The translations under genes and the position numbers were made by a program. Under the pieces are notes generated by a model. The model did no database searches and had not been told where the DNA came from. It worked only from the letters and a program-made list of their open reading frames with translations. From the NCBI RefSeq assembly GCF_013378445.1, contig NZ_JABXYK010000002.1, positions 1 through 64,000 on the forward strand: a stretch of 64,000 nt of DNA, read 5' to 3'. The number at the start of each line of letters is the position of its first letter. The first letter of the stretch is position 1. Below are positions 1 to 6,305 of this stretch, piece after piece. The DNA comes from Mycoplana rhizolycopersici (GTDB lineage: Bacteria > Pseudomonadota > Alphaproteobacteria > Rhizobiales > Rhizobiaceae).

Positions 1-34
1 GTATGCGCAAATCCAGAGATAGAGGTCTCGCCAT
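1..34 (-). CDS. IS630-family transposase, N-terminal fragment
   Basis: An ATG at 34 on the minus strand opens a frame reading MARPLSLDLRI before the window ends. This matches the conserved start of IS630-family transposases, which carry an N-terminal HTH followed by a DDE integrase core. Upstream on the same strand is GGTGAGGAGGCCGGCAGTG, which includes a plausible Shine-Dalgarno sequence. Only 11 codons are visible, so the catalytic domain cannot be assessed. Confidence 0.55.
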   Translation of the reverse strand, partial: MARPLSLDLRI

Positions 35-126
35 CACTGCCGGCCTCCTCACCAGCAATGACAGTGAATCACACATCAAAGGCAAACGGAATCCCCACCG
101 ATTCCGCTTAGCGCTGACAGACTCTA
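1..126 (-). mobile_element. IS630-family insertion sequence, 5' end only (truncated by window edge)
   Basis: Read leftwards, this stretch ends in an ORF starting MARPLSLDLRI, the typical N-terminus of IS630-family transposases (family knowledge). The upstream end of the element most likely lies at the CTAG at 124-127, because IS630/Tc1 elements insert at TA, but the far end and its inverted repeat are outside the window. The boundary is inference; the transposase start is seen. Confidence 0.6.
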
Positions 127-271
127 GGCCTGCAAGGTCGATCGGGCCGCAGCCCCAGTCGTAGTCAGGCCGTCCGAGCCAGCTGGAAAACAGCCGCCCG
201 AACATGCCGGTACTCTCTGCCTTCGAATGGCCGGCACTATGGCGCCTGCCGTGATGCTCCTTCGTCGTCAT
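127..271 (-). pseudogene. Small hypothetical gene, apparently interrupted by the IS element
   Basis: An ATG at 271 is preceded by a strong Shine-Dalgarno (GAGGAGA, 7 bases upstream) and lies 27 bases after the stop of the homocysteine S-methyltransferase on the same strand, so it was probably the next gene of that operon. About 49 residues are readable (start MTTKEHHGRR, then GMFGRLFSSWLGRPDYDWG, ending PIDLAGL) before the TA at which the IS630 element seems to begin. The frame stays open into the element. The product is not recognised. Basis: the ribosome site and frame are seen; the interruption is inferred. Confidence 0.45.
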
Positions 272-297
272 GACGATGTCTCCTCAAGATGTCTCTC

Positions 298-1254
298 CTA
301 AGCGCTCATCGCCGGCCGCGGCATGCAGGCCTCGCAGATGGCGCCGATGTGGCGATGGTCGGTGCCGCAGCAGCCGCCGAGAACGCGCAGATGCGGCATC
401 CGGCGGACGAACTCGCCGTAACGCCGGCCGAAGTCGTCGGGGTCGCCGGCGTCCAGCGTCTCGCTCTCGTCGAGTTCCTGGTGGCTCAACGCCGACGCAT
501 TGGCGCGGATGCCGCCGATGCGTCGAACCCAGGTGCTGTCGTGATCGAGCGCGGCATCGAAATGGCTCGGATGCGCGCAGTTGATCATGTAGAACAGCGG
601 ATAGCTGCCGGTAGCTGCGTCAACGGCCTCGATCGCCTCCTGCATCGTTCTGCCGGTGACGATCCTGCCGTCCGTCTCGACGGTGAAGGCGATCACGCAG
701 GGGATTCCGGCCTTTCGGGCCGCCCTTGCCACGCCGATCGCCTCGTCGATGTTGGTGAGCGTCACCGCGCTGATCATGTCGGCATCGGTGGCGGCGAAGG
801 TTTCGACCTGCGGCCGGTGATAGGCTTCGGCCTCGTCGGCGCTCATGTTGCCGGCCTTGTAGCCGTCGCCGCGCGGGCCCATGGCGCCATTGAGCACGAT
901 CGGCTGGCCGGGCCGCTCGTACTGGGCGCGAAGCTGGGCGAGCAAGCCGATCGCTTCCTCGTTGACCGCCTTCAGCGCTTCAGCGTCGTAGCCGAGCTTT
1001 TCGGCCCAGTCGGGGTTGGCGCGCCAGGTCGGCGTGTCCAGCACGAATCCGGTGCCGGCGCTGCGGGCCAGGTCGAGATAGCGGACGTAGTAATCCTTGA
1101 GCTTGCGCCGCCCCTCGGGGCTGGCCATCAGCACGAACGAGGCGAAATGCGGAAGTTCCACGCCTTCATGGAAGATCAGCGTCGTCTCCATGCCGCCATC
1201 GGTGAGAAACCGATTGCCCTTCGTCAGCGGCAGGCCATGTCTGTATTTTGCCAT
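298..1254 (-). CDS. Homocysteine S-methyltransferase family protein
   Basis: A 318-residue cytoplasmic methyltransferase of the zinc-dependent homocysteine S-methyltransferase family (MmuM/BHMT-like), which moves a methyl group from a donor such as S-methylmethionine or betaine to homocysteine. The N-terminal LTDGGMETTL (about 18-27) matches the family start, and the three zinc-ligand cysteines are present: Cys226 in MINCAHPSH and Cys295/296 in GGCCGTDH. Length is normal. The methyl donor cannot be read from sequence; a betaine/choline locus (betI, choX) lies 2.4 kb away, which makes a betaine-related role conceivable. A TetR gene is divergent upstream and may control it. Confidence 0.85.
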   Translation of the reverse strand: MAKYRHGLPLTKGNRFLTDGGMETTLIFHEGVELPHFASFVLMASPEGRRKLKDYYVRYLDLARSAGTGFVLDTPTWRANPDWAEKLGYDAEALKAVNEEAIGLLAQLRAQYERPGQPIVLNGAMGPRGDGYKAGNMSADEAEAYHRPQVETFAATDADMISAVTLTNIDEAIGVARAARKAGIPCVIAFTVETDGRIVTGRTMQEAIEAVDAATGSYPLFYMINCAHPSHFDAALDHDSTWVRRIGGIRANASALSHQELDESETLDAGDPDDFGRRYGEFVRRMPHLRVLGGCCGTDHRHIGAICEACMPRPAMSA

Positions 1255-1446
1255 AACTGTCTGTCTCCACCCGTTTCAATTCCGTTTCGGAAATTCAGGA
1301 GCGGGCGCGGTCCGTGGAGCGCGCCGACGAGAGCCAAGTCATGAGTGCAGTGTTTTTGTTTCCCTCTATGCGCTTTCGTATCGAGGGTATTCCCACATTT
1401 TCCGAAACGCGTGTGGATTTTTGCCTGTTTTTCGCCCGTAAAACTA

Positions 1447-1460
1447 GACCACTCATGGTC
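1447..1460. promoter_or_regulatory. Inverted repeat in the methyltransferase/TetR intergenic region
   Basis: GACCA-CTCA-TGGTC is a perfect 5-base inverted repeat in the 334-base gap between the divergent methyltransferase and TetR genes. The surrounding 1440-1505 is unusually AT-rich for this genome (for example TTTTATATTAGATAATTATC), as expected of promoter DNA. It is a candidate operator only. Confidence 0.3.
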
Positions 1461-1561
1461 AAGCGCCCACAGTTGGCTTTTATATTAGATAATTATCAAT
1501 TGCTTGGCGCCGCCTTTCACGCCAATGTTAACGCCACGGCTGGGGCGTGAAGCCAAAAAAA

Positions 1562-1578
1562 CTGTACCAACGGTACAG
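1562..1578. promoter_or_regulatory. Perfect palindrome overlapping the TetR gene ribosome-binding site
   Basis: CTGTACC-AAC-GGTACAG is a perfect 7-base inverted repeat with a 3-base spacer. It ends directly before the AGGAGG of the TetR gene starting at 1589. TetR regulators commonly bind such palindromes near their own gene, so autoregulation is the simplest reading (inference). Confidence 0.5.
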
Positions 1579-1588
1579 GAGGCGAGCG

Positions 1589-2233
1589 ATGCGCAAGGGC
1601 GAGGAGACGCGGGCAAGGATACTGGCGGTGGCAGAAGCCGCCGTGCTCGCCAAAGGCTTCGGCGCGACCTCGATCGAGGAACTGATCACCGAGACCGGCA
1701 TCACCAAGAGCGGCTTCTTCTATCATTTCCATGGCAAGAATGAACTCGCCCGGGCCCTGCTGGAACGCTACGTCGAAAACGACAACCGCCTCTACGATGA
1801 GATCTTCGGCCGCGCGCATGAACTGGCGGATGATCCCCTGCAGGCGTTCCTGCTCGGCCTGAAGCTCCTCGCCGAGCAGCTGGCCGACCTGCCCAACGGC
1901 CATCCCGGCTGCCTCGTCGCCGTCATGTGCGTCCACGAACGCGCCTTCGACCGCGAAGTGCAGGAGATCAACCGCCAGGCGGCGCTGAACTGGCGCCGAC
2001 GCTTCAAGGCGATGTTCGAGGAAATCATGGCAGTCTACGAGCCGCGCGAGCCGATCGACGCCGAGCGGCTTGCCGATACGGTCTCAACCATGCTTGAGGG
2101 CGGCATCATCATGTCGAAGGCGCTGAAGGACCCCAGAAGCCTTCCCGACCAGCTTCTCGTCCTGCGCTCCTTCGTCAGGATGCTGTTCCGCGGCGGCGGG
2201 GAACGGCGCGCGGCAGCCGGGGGGCTGCTCTAG
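1589..2233 (+). CDS. TetR/AcrR family transcriptional regulator
   Basis: A repressor of about 214 residues with an N-terminal TetR helix-turn-helix (TRARILAVAEAAVLAKGFG, then ITKSGFFYHFHGKNELARAL) and an all-helical ligand domain. The ATG at 1589 is chosen because AGGAGG lies 7 bases upstream; an ATG at 1547 would extend the protein by 14 residues but has no ribosome site. It is divergent from the homocysteine S-methyltransferase, and a perfect palindrome covers its translation start, suggesting autoregulation and possibly control of the methyltransferase. The effector is unknown. The ligand domain carries a PNGHPGCLVA segment typical of one TetR subgroup. Confidence 0.85.
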   Translation: MRKGEETRARILAVAEAAVLAKGFGATSIEELITETGITKSGFFYHFHGKNELARALLERYVENDNRLYDEIFGRAHELADDPLQAFLLGLKLLAEQLADLPNGHPGCLVAVMCVHERAFDREVQEINRQAALNWRRRFKAMFEEIMAVYEPREPIDAERLADTVSTMLEGGIIMSKALKDPRSLPDQLLVLRSFVRMLFRGGGERRAAAGGLL

Positions 2234-2267
2234 CTGCGCAAGGGGGCGGTGTCGGAGCGTGGCTGCG

Positions 2268-3470
2268 TTACGCCAGCAGCACGATACACCCGAGCCCCTG
2301 GGTCAGCGCGGCGAGGCGGCGGACGCGGTAGGCCAGCGCCTCCAGCCCGCGCTTCAGGGCAGGGCGTGCGGTCGCCACCCAGCCGCGCGCATAGAAGCGT
2401 CCGCGCCAGCTCGGTGCGATCGTGTAGGTTGAAAGGCCGATGGTCCTGTTGCTCCAGCTTTCCTTGTAGCCGGCCGGATTGGCAAGCAGGTCGTAGGTCG
2501 CAATACCGTTGTCGATCAGCCAGCAGACGGTCATCTCCATCTGCACCTTGCCGGGCGAGGCGTCCCGCAGGTCCCAGTCGAACGCCCCCATGTAGCAGTA
2601 GTAATGGCCGCCATGAAGGAAGCCGAGTTCGACGGCGGCAATCCTGTCGCCGGTTTCAAGCACGGACAGGCAGGCGCCCGACAGGCTATCTCGGTCGCCT
2701 TCCAGGCCGGCGAGGAAGTCGCCAAAGCCGGTCTGCGACAGGCCGAGGCCGAGCCGCCCGGTCTCCGTCAGCCAGCGCCGTTTCAGGTGCAGCGCGTGTT
2801 GTATGGTCGGGGCGAACGCCGGGTCGTCCGGCCACACCACCGAGAACCGGAGCTCGCCGTGGCGGGCGAGGTGGTTTCGCCGGCGGTTGCGGTTGCGCCG
2901 CTGCAGCTTGCCGAGCCCTGCGACATAAGCCTCGGCGGAGGCAAAGCCCGTCAGGTCGAGGAGCGAGGCGGCATTGCGCACGGTGGCCACCGAATTTGCC
3001 CGCGCCATCATGGTCGCCAGCGCCGACCCGTCCGGAACGCCTTCGAACAATGCGACGTCGAAGTCGCCCCGGTCGACCAACGCCGCGAGAAGCTTGTCTG
3101 CGATCGTCTCCGAAAGACCGGCGAAATCGGGATCCATCAGGAGGTTGCTGTACTGCGTATGCGTGCCGCCCAGCGCCTCGATCCTGCTCAACGCGCCGGC
3201 CACGCCGCTTTGCATCAGCGGCCAGAGCGCGATCAGTCGGCCGGCGCACCAGGCTGTCGCAACGAAGGGCCGCGGGCCGCCGGCCCCGCCCGCGAAGCGC
3301 GCAGCCCAGCTATGGCACCACATGTAGCCCTGGAAGAAGGACAGCCCGCCCTCGCAGCGCTGCTCCAGCGCCCGCCAGTCATCCGCGATCGCCTCCATCG
3401 CCGCGCGGTCCGTCAGCACGCTGACGTTCAGCGCGCCACAGACCGGCTCCGTCTGGTCCATCCTCTCCAC
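2268..3470 (-). CDS. GNAT-family acetyltransferase, CelD/BcsL type
   Basis: A 400-residue protein of the COG5653 group, annotated in relatives as acetyltransferases involved in cellulose biosynthesis, with a C-terminal GNAT (Acetyltransf_6) fold. Visible features: FFQGYMWCHSWA near residue 45, a basic KLQRRNRNRRRNHLARHG segment, and the C-terminal GHYYCYMGAFDWDLRDASPG / YDLLANPAGYKESWSN region typical of the family. The start is GTG at 3470 with GGGAG five bases upstream; an ATG three codons later is the alternative. No cellulose synthase genes are nearby, so the acyl acceptor is unknown; a surface polysaccharide is likely by family. Confidence 0.75.
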   Translation of the reverse strand: MERMDQTEPVCGALNVSVLTDRAAMEAIADDWRALEQRCEGGLSFFQGYMWCHSWAARFAGGAGGPRPFVATAWCAGRLIALWPLMQSGVAGALSRIEALGGTHTQYSNLLMDPDFAGLSETIADKLLAALVDRGDFDVALFEGVPDGSALATMMARANSVATVRNAASLLDLTGFASAEAYVAGLGKLQRRNRNRRRNHLARHGELRFSVVWPDDPAFAPTIQHALHLKRRWLTETGRLGLGLSQTGFGDFLAGLEGDRDSLSGACLSVLETGDRIAAVELGFLHGGHYYCYMGAFDWDLRDASPGKVQMEMTVCWLIDNGIATYDLLANPAGYKESWSNRTIGLSTYTIAPSWRGRFYARGWVATARPALKRGLEALAYRVRRLAALTQGLGCIVLLA

Positions 3471-3657
3471 GTAAACTCCCGGCCAACCCTCGTTTCGGGC
3501 GCAATCCTAGGATGCGCTCCTGAACAAAAACTTGCAGGCAATGTCACGATTGCGTGTTCTGAAGGGGCAGGCCCGAATTTAGACCTGCAGAAGCTTCAGG
3601 CGTCTCTGCCGATGGGGCGTCGTCATGGTGGCCGCAAAACGCGTACTGGGTGCCCAG

Positions 3658-4248
3658 TCACCTGTCCCGCGACAGCCGGCGATCGATGAAATCGTGGATC
3701 AGCTCCAGCGCTTCCGTGCGCGACAGGCCGCCGGACTGCAGTCCGAGGCGAAGCCAGAGCCCGTCGATCAGCGAACTCACCTGAAGCGCCATGCACCGGC
3801 CTTCCTGCGCGCCCAGCATGGGCACCAGCGCGGAGAGGAGATTGGAATGCATGCGCGAATGGATCACCGCCTGGATGCGGGCAAGCTGCGGTTCGCGCGG
3901 CACCTCGGCGCAGAGCGAAAGCCAGGCATGGGCGATCGACGGCTGGAAGAAGCGTTCCTCAAAGTTGCCTTCGATGATTGCGACGAGGCGCTCGCGCGGC
4001 GTCGTCGCACGCCTCAGCCGCTCGGCGACCGCGTCGCGCAGGCTGGCATTCGCCTCGCGCATGGCCTGCTCGAAGAGTTCCTGCTTGTTGCGGAAATAGT
4101 GCAGCACGATGCCCTTGGAGGCGCCGGCATGGGTTGCCACCTTTTCCAGCGTGGCACCGGCCATGCCCTCGCGCTGCAGCACTTCGAAGGCTGCCTGCCG
4201 CAGTTCCTTGCGCCGGATGTCCACCAGCTTCGTCAGCCGTCCCGCCAT
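3658..4248 (-). CDS. betI: BetI-type transcriptional repressor
   Basis: A TetR-family repressor of 196 residues matching BetI, the choline-sensing repressor of glycine betaine genes: HTH region IRRKELRQAAFEVLQREG and ASKGIVLHYFRNKQELFEQA, followed by the BetI-type ligand domain (EERFFQPSIAHAWLSLCAE). The ATG at 4248 is chosen because GGAGG precedes it by 6 bases; an ATG at 4266 lacks a ribosome site. It is divergent from choX, with a palindrome between them. The usual partners betA, betB and betC are not in the window, which is unusual for rhizobia, where betI normally heads the betICBA operon. Confidence 0.8.
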   Translation of the reverse strand: MAGRLTKLVDIRRKELRQAAFEVLQREGMAGATLEKVATHAGASKGIVLHYFRNKQELFEQAMREANASLRDAVAERLRRATTPRERLVAIIEGNFEERFFQPSIAHAWLSLCAEVPREPQLARIQAVIHSRMHSNLLSALVPMLGAQEGRCMALQVSSLIDGLWLRLGLQSGGLSRTEALELIHDFIDRRLSRDR

Positions 4249-4274
4249 GAATCGCCTCCGTCTCACAGCAGAGA

Positions 4275-4329
4275 TTGACAGGTTTTACCGTAAGTTCAAT
4301 AATTGTCCCACTGGTCAATTAAATGACCA
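4275..4329 (+). promoter_or_regulatory. Promoter and putative BetI operator upstream of choX
   Basis: TTGACA (4275-4280), a 17-base spacer and AATAAT (4298-4303) form a near-consensus sigma-70 promoter pointing at choX. Immediately downstream TGGTCA-ATTAAA-TGACCA (4312-4329) is a perfect inverted repeat covering the expected transcription start, where a repressor would block initiation. BetI is encoded divergently 64 bases away, making it the obvious candidate (inference). Confidence 0.6.
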
Positions 4330-4366
4330 TATGGATAAATTCGCCAAAAGAGACAGGGGAACGTCG

Positions 4367-5299
4367 ATGAAATATGCCTTCGTGCCGTTGGCGGCAGGCC
4401 TGATTACCTTTGCCACGTCTGCAGCTGCCGCCGATCCGGAAAGCTGCCGCACCGTCCGTCTCGCCGAGCCCGGCTGGAACGACCTCGCCTTTACGACAGG
4501 GGTCGCCCAGACCATTCTCAGCGCGCTCGGCTATGAGCCGCAGACGAACCTGCTCGGAATCGACGTCATCTATCTGAGCCTCAAGAACCGGGACCTCGAC
4601 GTTTTCCTCGGTTACTGGGATCCGGCGATGCAGAACTACTTCGCGCCCTACAAGGCCGATGGCAGTGTCGAGACAGTGGGCACCAACCTGACGGGAGCCA
4701 AGTACACCTTCGGCGTGCCCGCCTATGTCTGGGAAGCCGGCGTGAAGGACTTTGCCGACCTGAAGGCCCATGCCGAAAAGTTCGGGAAGAAGATGTACGG
4801 CATCGAGCCCGGCTCGAACCAGCTGATGCTGGATACGGTTGCCGATCCCGATCTCGGTCTCGACGGCTGGGAAGTGGTCGAATCCAGCGAGCAGGGCATG
4901 CTGGCCGAGGTCGCCCGCCATATCGATCTGAAGGAGTTCATCGTCTTTCAGGCCTGGGCACCCCATCCGATGAACACCGCCTATGATATCCGCTATCTGA
5001 CCGGGGGCGACAAGTTCTTCGGCCCGAACTTCGGCGCGGCCACGGTCTCCACGCAGGTGCGCAAGGGCTATCTGGAAGAGTGCCCCAATGTCGGGCAGCT
5101 GCTGAAGAACCTCACCTTCGACATCGATTTCGAAAATCGCGGCATGGGCTACTTGATGAACGAAGGCCTTTCGCCGACCGACGCCGGCCGCAAGGCACTC
5201 GTCACGGAGCCGCAACGTCTCGATGCGTGGCTGGCCCGGGTTACGACCATCGATGGTGCGCCGGGGATCGATGCGGTCAAAAAGGCGCTCGGCTTGTGA
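4367..5299 (+). CDS. choX: Choline ABC transporter substrate-binding protein
   Basis: A periplasmic choline-binding protein of 310 residues, close to the length of known ChoX. A cleavable signal peptide covers about residues 1-22 (AAGLITFATSAAAA). The aromatic residues that form the choline cage in the family are in place: Trp37 (EPGWND), Trp84 (GYWDP), Tyr120 (VPAYVW) and Trp197 (FQAWAP). The ATG at 4367 follows AGGGGA. A promoter with a palindrome lies upstream, next to betI. The permease and ATPase genes (choW, choV) that normally follow are absent; instead an alpha/beta hydrolase gene overlaps the stop. The protein must borrow another permease or act with the hydrolase. Confidence 0.9.
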   Translation: MKYAFVPLAAGLITFATSAAAADPESCRTVRLAEPGWNDLAFTTGVAQTILSALGYEPQTNLLGIDVIYLSLKNRDLDVFLGYWDPAMQNYFAPYKADGSVETVGTNLTGAKYTFGVPAYVWEAGVKDFADLKAHAEKFGKKMYGIEPGSNQLMLDTVADPDLGLDGWEVVESSEQGMLAEVARHIDLKEFIVFQAWAPHPMNTAYDIRYLTGGDKFFGPNFGAATVSTQVRKGYLEECPNVGQLLKNLTFDIDFENRGMGYLMNEGLSPTDAGRKALVTEPQRLDAWLARVTTIDGAPGIDAVKKALGL

Positions 5300-6132
5300 C
5301 CGCAACAGATCAGGAAGGCTGGAACGGGCGCAAGCAGTTCCTCCACCGCCCTGACGGCCGCAAGATCGCCTTTGTCGACAACGCCGTGGATGCGCCAGCG
5401 CTGCTGCTCGTCCACGGCTATACGGACAGCAGCCGCAGCTGGTCGCTGATCGAGCCGTTCCTGCCGGGGCTGCGGCTTGTGATGCCCGACCTGCCGGGCC
5501 ACGGGCAGTCGCCGCCGTCCACGCCGCCATCGCTGCAAGGCTTTGCCGACGATCTGGCCGCGCTGATGGCCTCGCTCGGCATCGGCCGCTATGCCGTGGC
5601 CGGCCACTCCATGGGGGCGATGATGGCGCTTGCGCTCGCTGCCCGGCACCCCTGCGCGGTGGATGCAGTCGTAAGCCTGTCGGGTAGCCTGCGGCCCGAT
5701 CTGGAAGACGAGAGCGCGCTTGCCCGGGCGATCGGCGGCTTGCGTGACCCGATCGATGCGGCCACCGATCTACCGTGCGACTGGCACCATTGCTCAAGGC
5801 CGGTCGATGCCGGCTTTCTCCGCCACATCGCGCTGGAGGCGGCGGCGATGCCGGCCGAAGTCTGGCGCTCGCTGTTCGCGATGCTGCAGAGCGCAGACCT
5901 GTCGGCGACATCACAGGCGGTGCGCGCACCGGTCCTGCTGGTGGGTGGCACTGACGATGCGCTGTTCGACGGCGGGCACCGGGCCGGTCTCGCCGCAGCC
6001 TTCCCGGCTGCAGACAGCCATGAGCTCGACGGTCACGGACACAACCCGCATTGGGAATCGCCCGCAGAAGTCGCCGCGCTGCTGCTGCGATTTTTAGTGG
6101 CTGGCGGTTGCGTTCCGCCAAACGCCGGCTGA
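5296..6132 (+). CDS. Alpha/beta hydrolase coupled to choX
   Basis: A 278-residue alpha/beta-hydrolase-fold enzyme with the oxyanion region LLLVHGYTDSSRSW, a nucleophile elbow GHSMG (Ser about 103), the acid region LLVGGTDDALF, and a late catalytic His in ELDGHGHNPHWE. The start is GTG at 5296, overlapping the choX stop by four bases (GTGA), so the two should be translationally coupled. No signal peptide is seen, so it is presumably cytoplasmic. Coupling to a choline-binding protein suggests a choline ester or related compound as substrate, but this is inference; the family is broad and sequence does not give specificity. Confidence 0.75.
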   Translation: MTATDQEGWNGRKQFLHRPDGRKIAFVDNAVDAPALLLVHGYTDSSRSWSLIEPFLPGLRLVMPDLPGHGQSPPSTPPSLQGFADDLAALMASLGIGRYAVAGHSMGAMMALALAARHPCAVDAVVSLSGSLRPDLEDESALARAIGGLRDPIDAATDLPCDWHHCSRPVDAGFLRHIALEAAAMPAEVWRSLFAMLQSADLSATSQAVRAPVLLVGGTDDALFDGGHRAGLAAAFPAADSHELDGHGHNPHWESPAEVAALLLRFLVAGGCVPPNAG

Positions 6133-6154
6133 CGTAGAGTTCACGACCGTTCTA

Positions 6155-6272
6155 GCCCCGCATCCGCCCTGCCGGGCAAGCTTCTCCCCGCAGGCGGGGA
6201 GAAGGAAGCAAGCAGTAGACGCCTTCCTTCTCCCTCTCCCCGCTTGAGAGAGGGTCGGGGTGAGGGGGGCAA
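6155..6272. repeat. Palindromic intergenic repeat, family A (RIME-like), full copy
   Basis: Two hairpin modules: CCGCCCTGCCGGGC with CTTCTCCCCGC and its complement GCGGGGAGAAG (about 6165-6210), then an inverted CTCTCCCCGC module ending GGTCGGGGTGAGGGG (about 6225-6270). The same architecture recurs at 45022-45245, and the first module at 38575-38632. The layout resembles the rhizobial intergenic mosaic elements. It sits between convergent genes and could also act as a bidirectional terminator. Confidence 0.7.
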
Positions 6273-6305
6273 CGTATAACTGTCGTGTACCGTGTGGCCG
6301 CGCCC

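Noticed and set aside
1255-1588. Possible SAM-responsive riboswitch upstream of the homocysteine S-methyltransferase
   Set aside because: I found no SAM-II or other SAM riboswitch core pairing in the leader; only an AT-rich promoter region and short palindromes.
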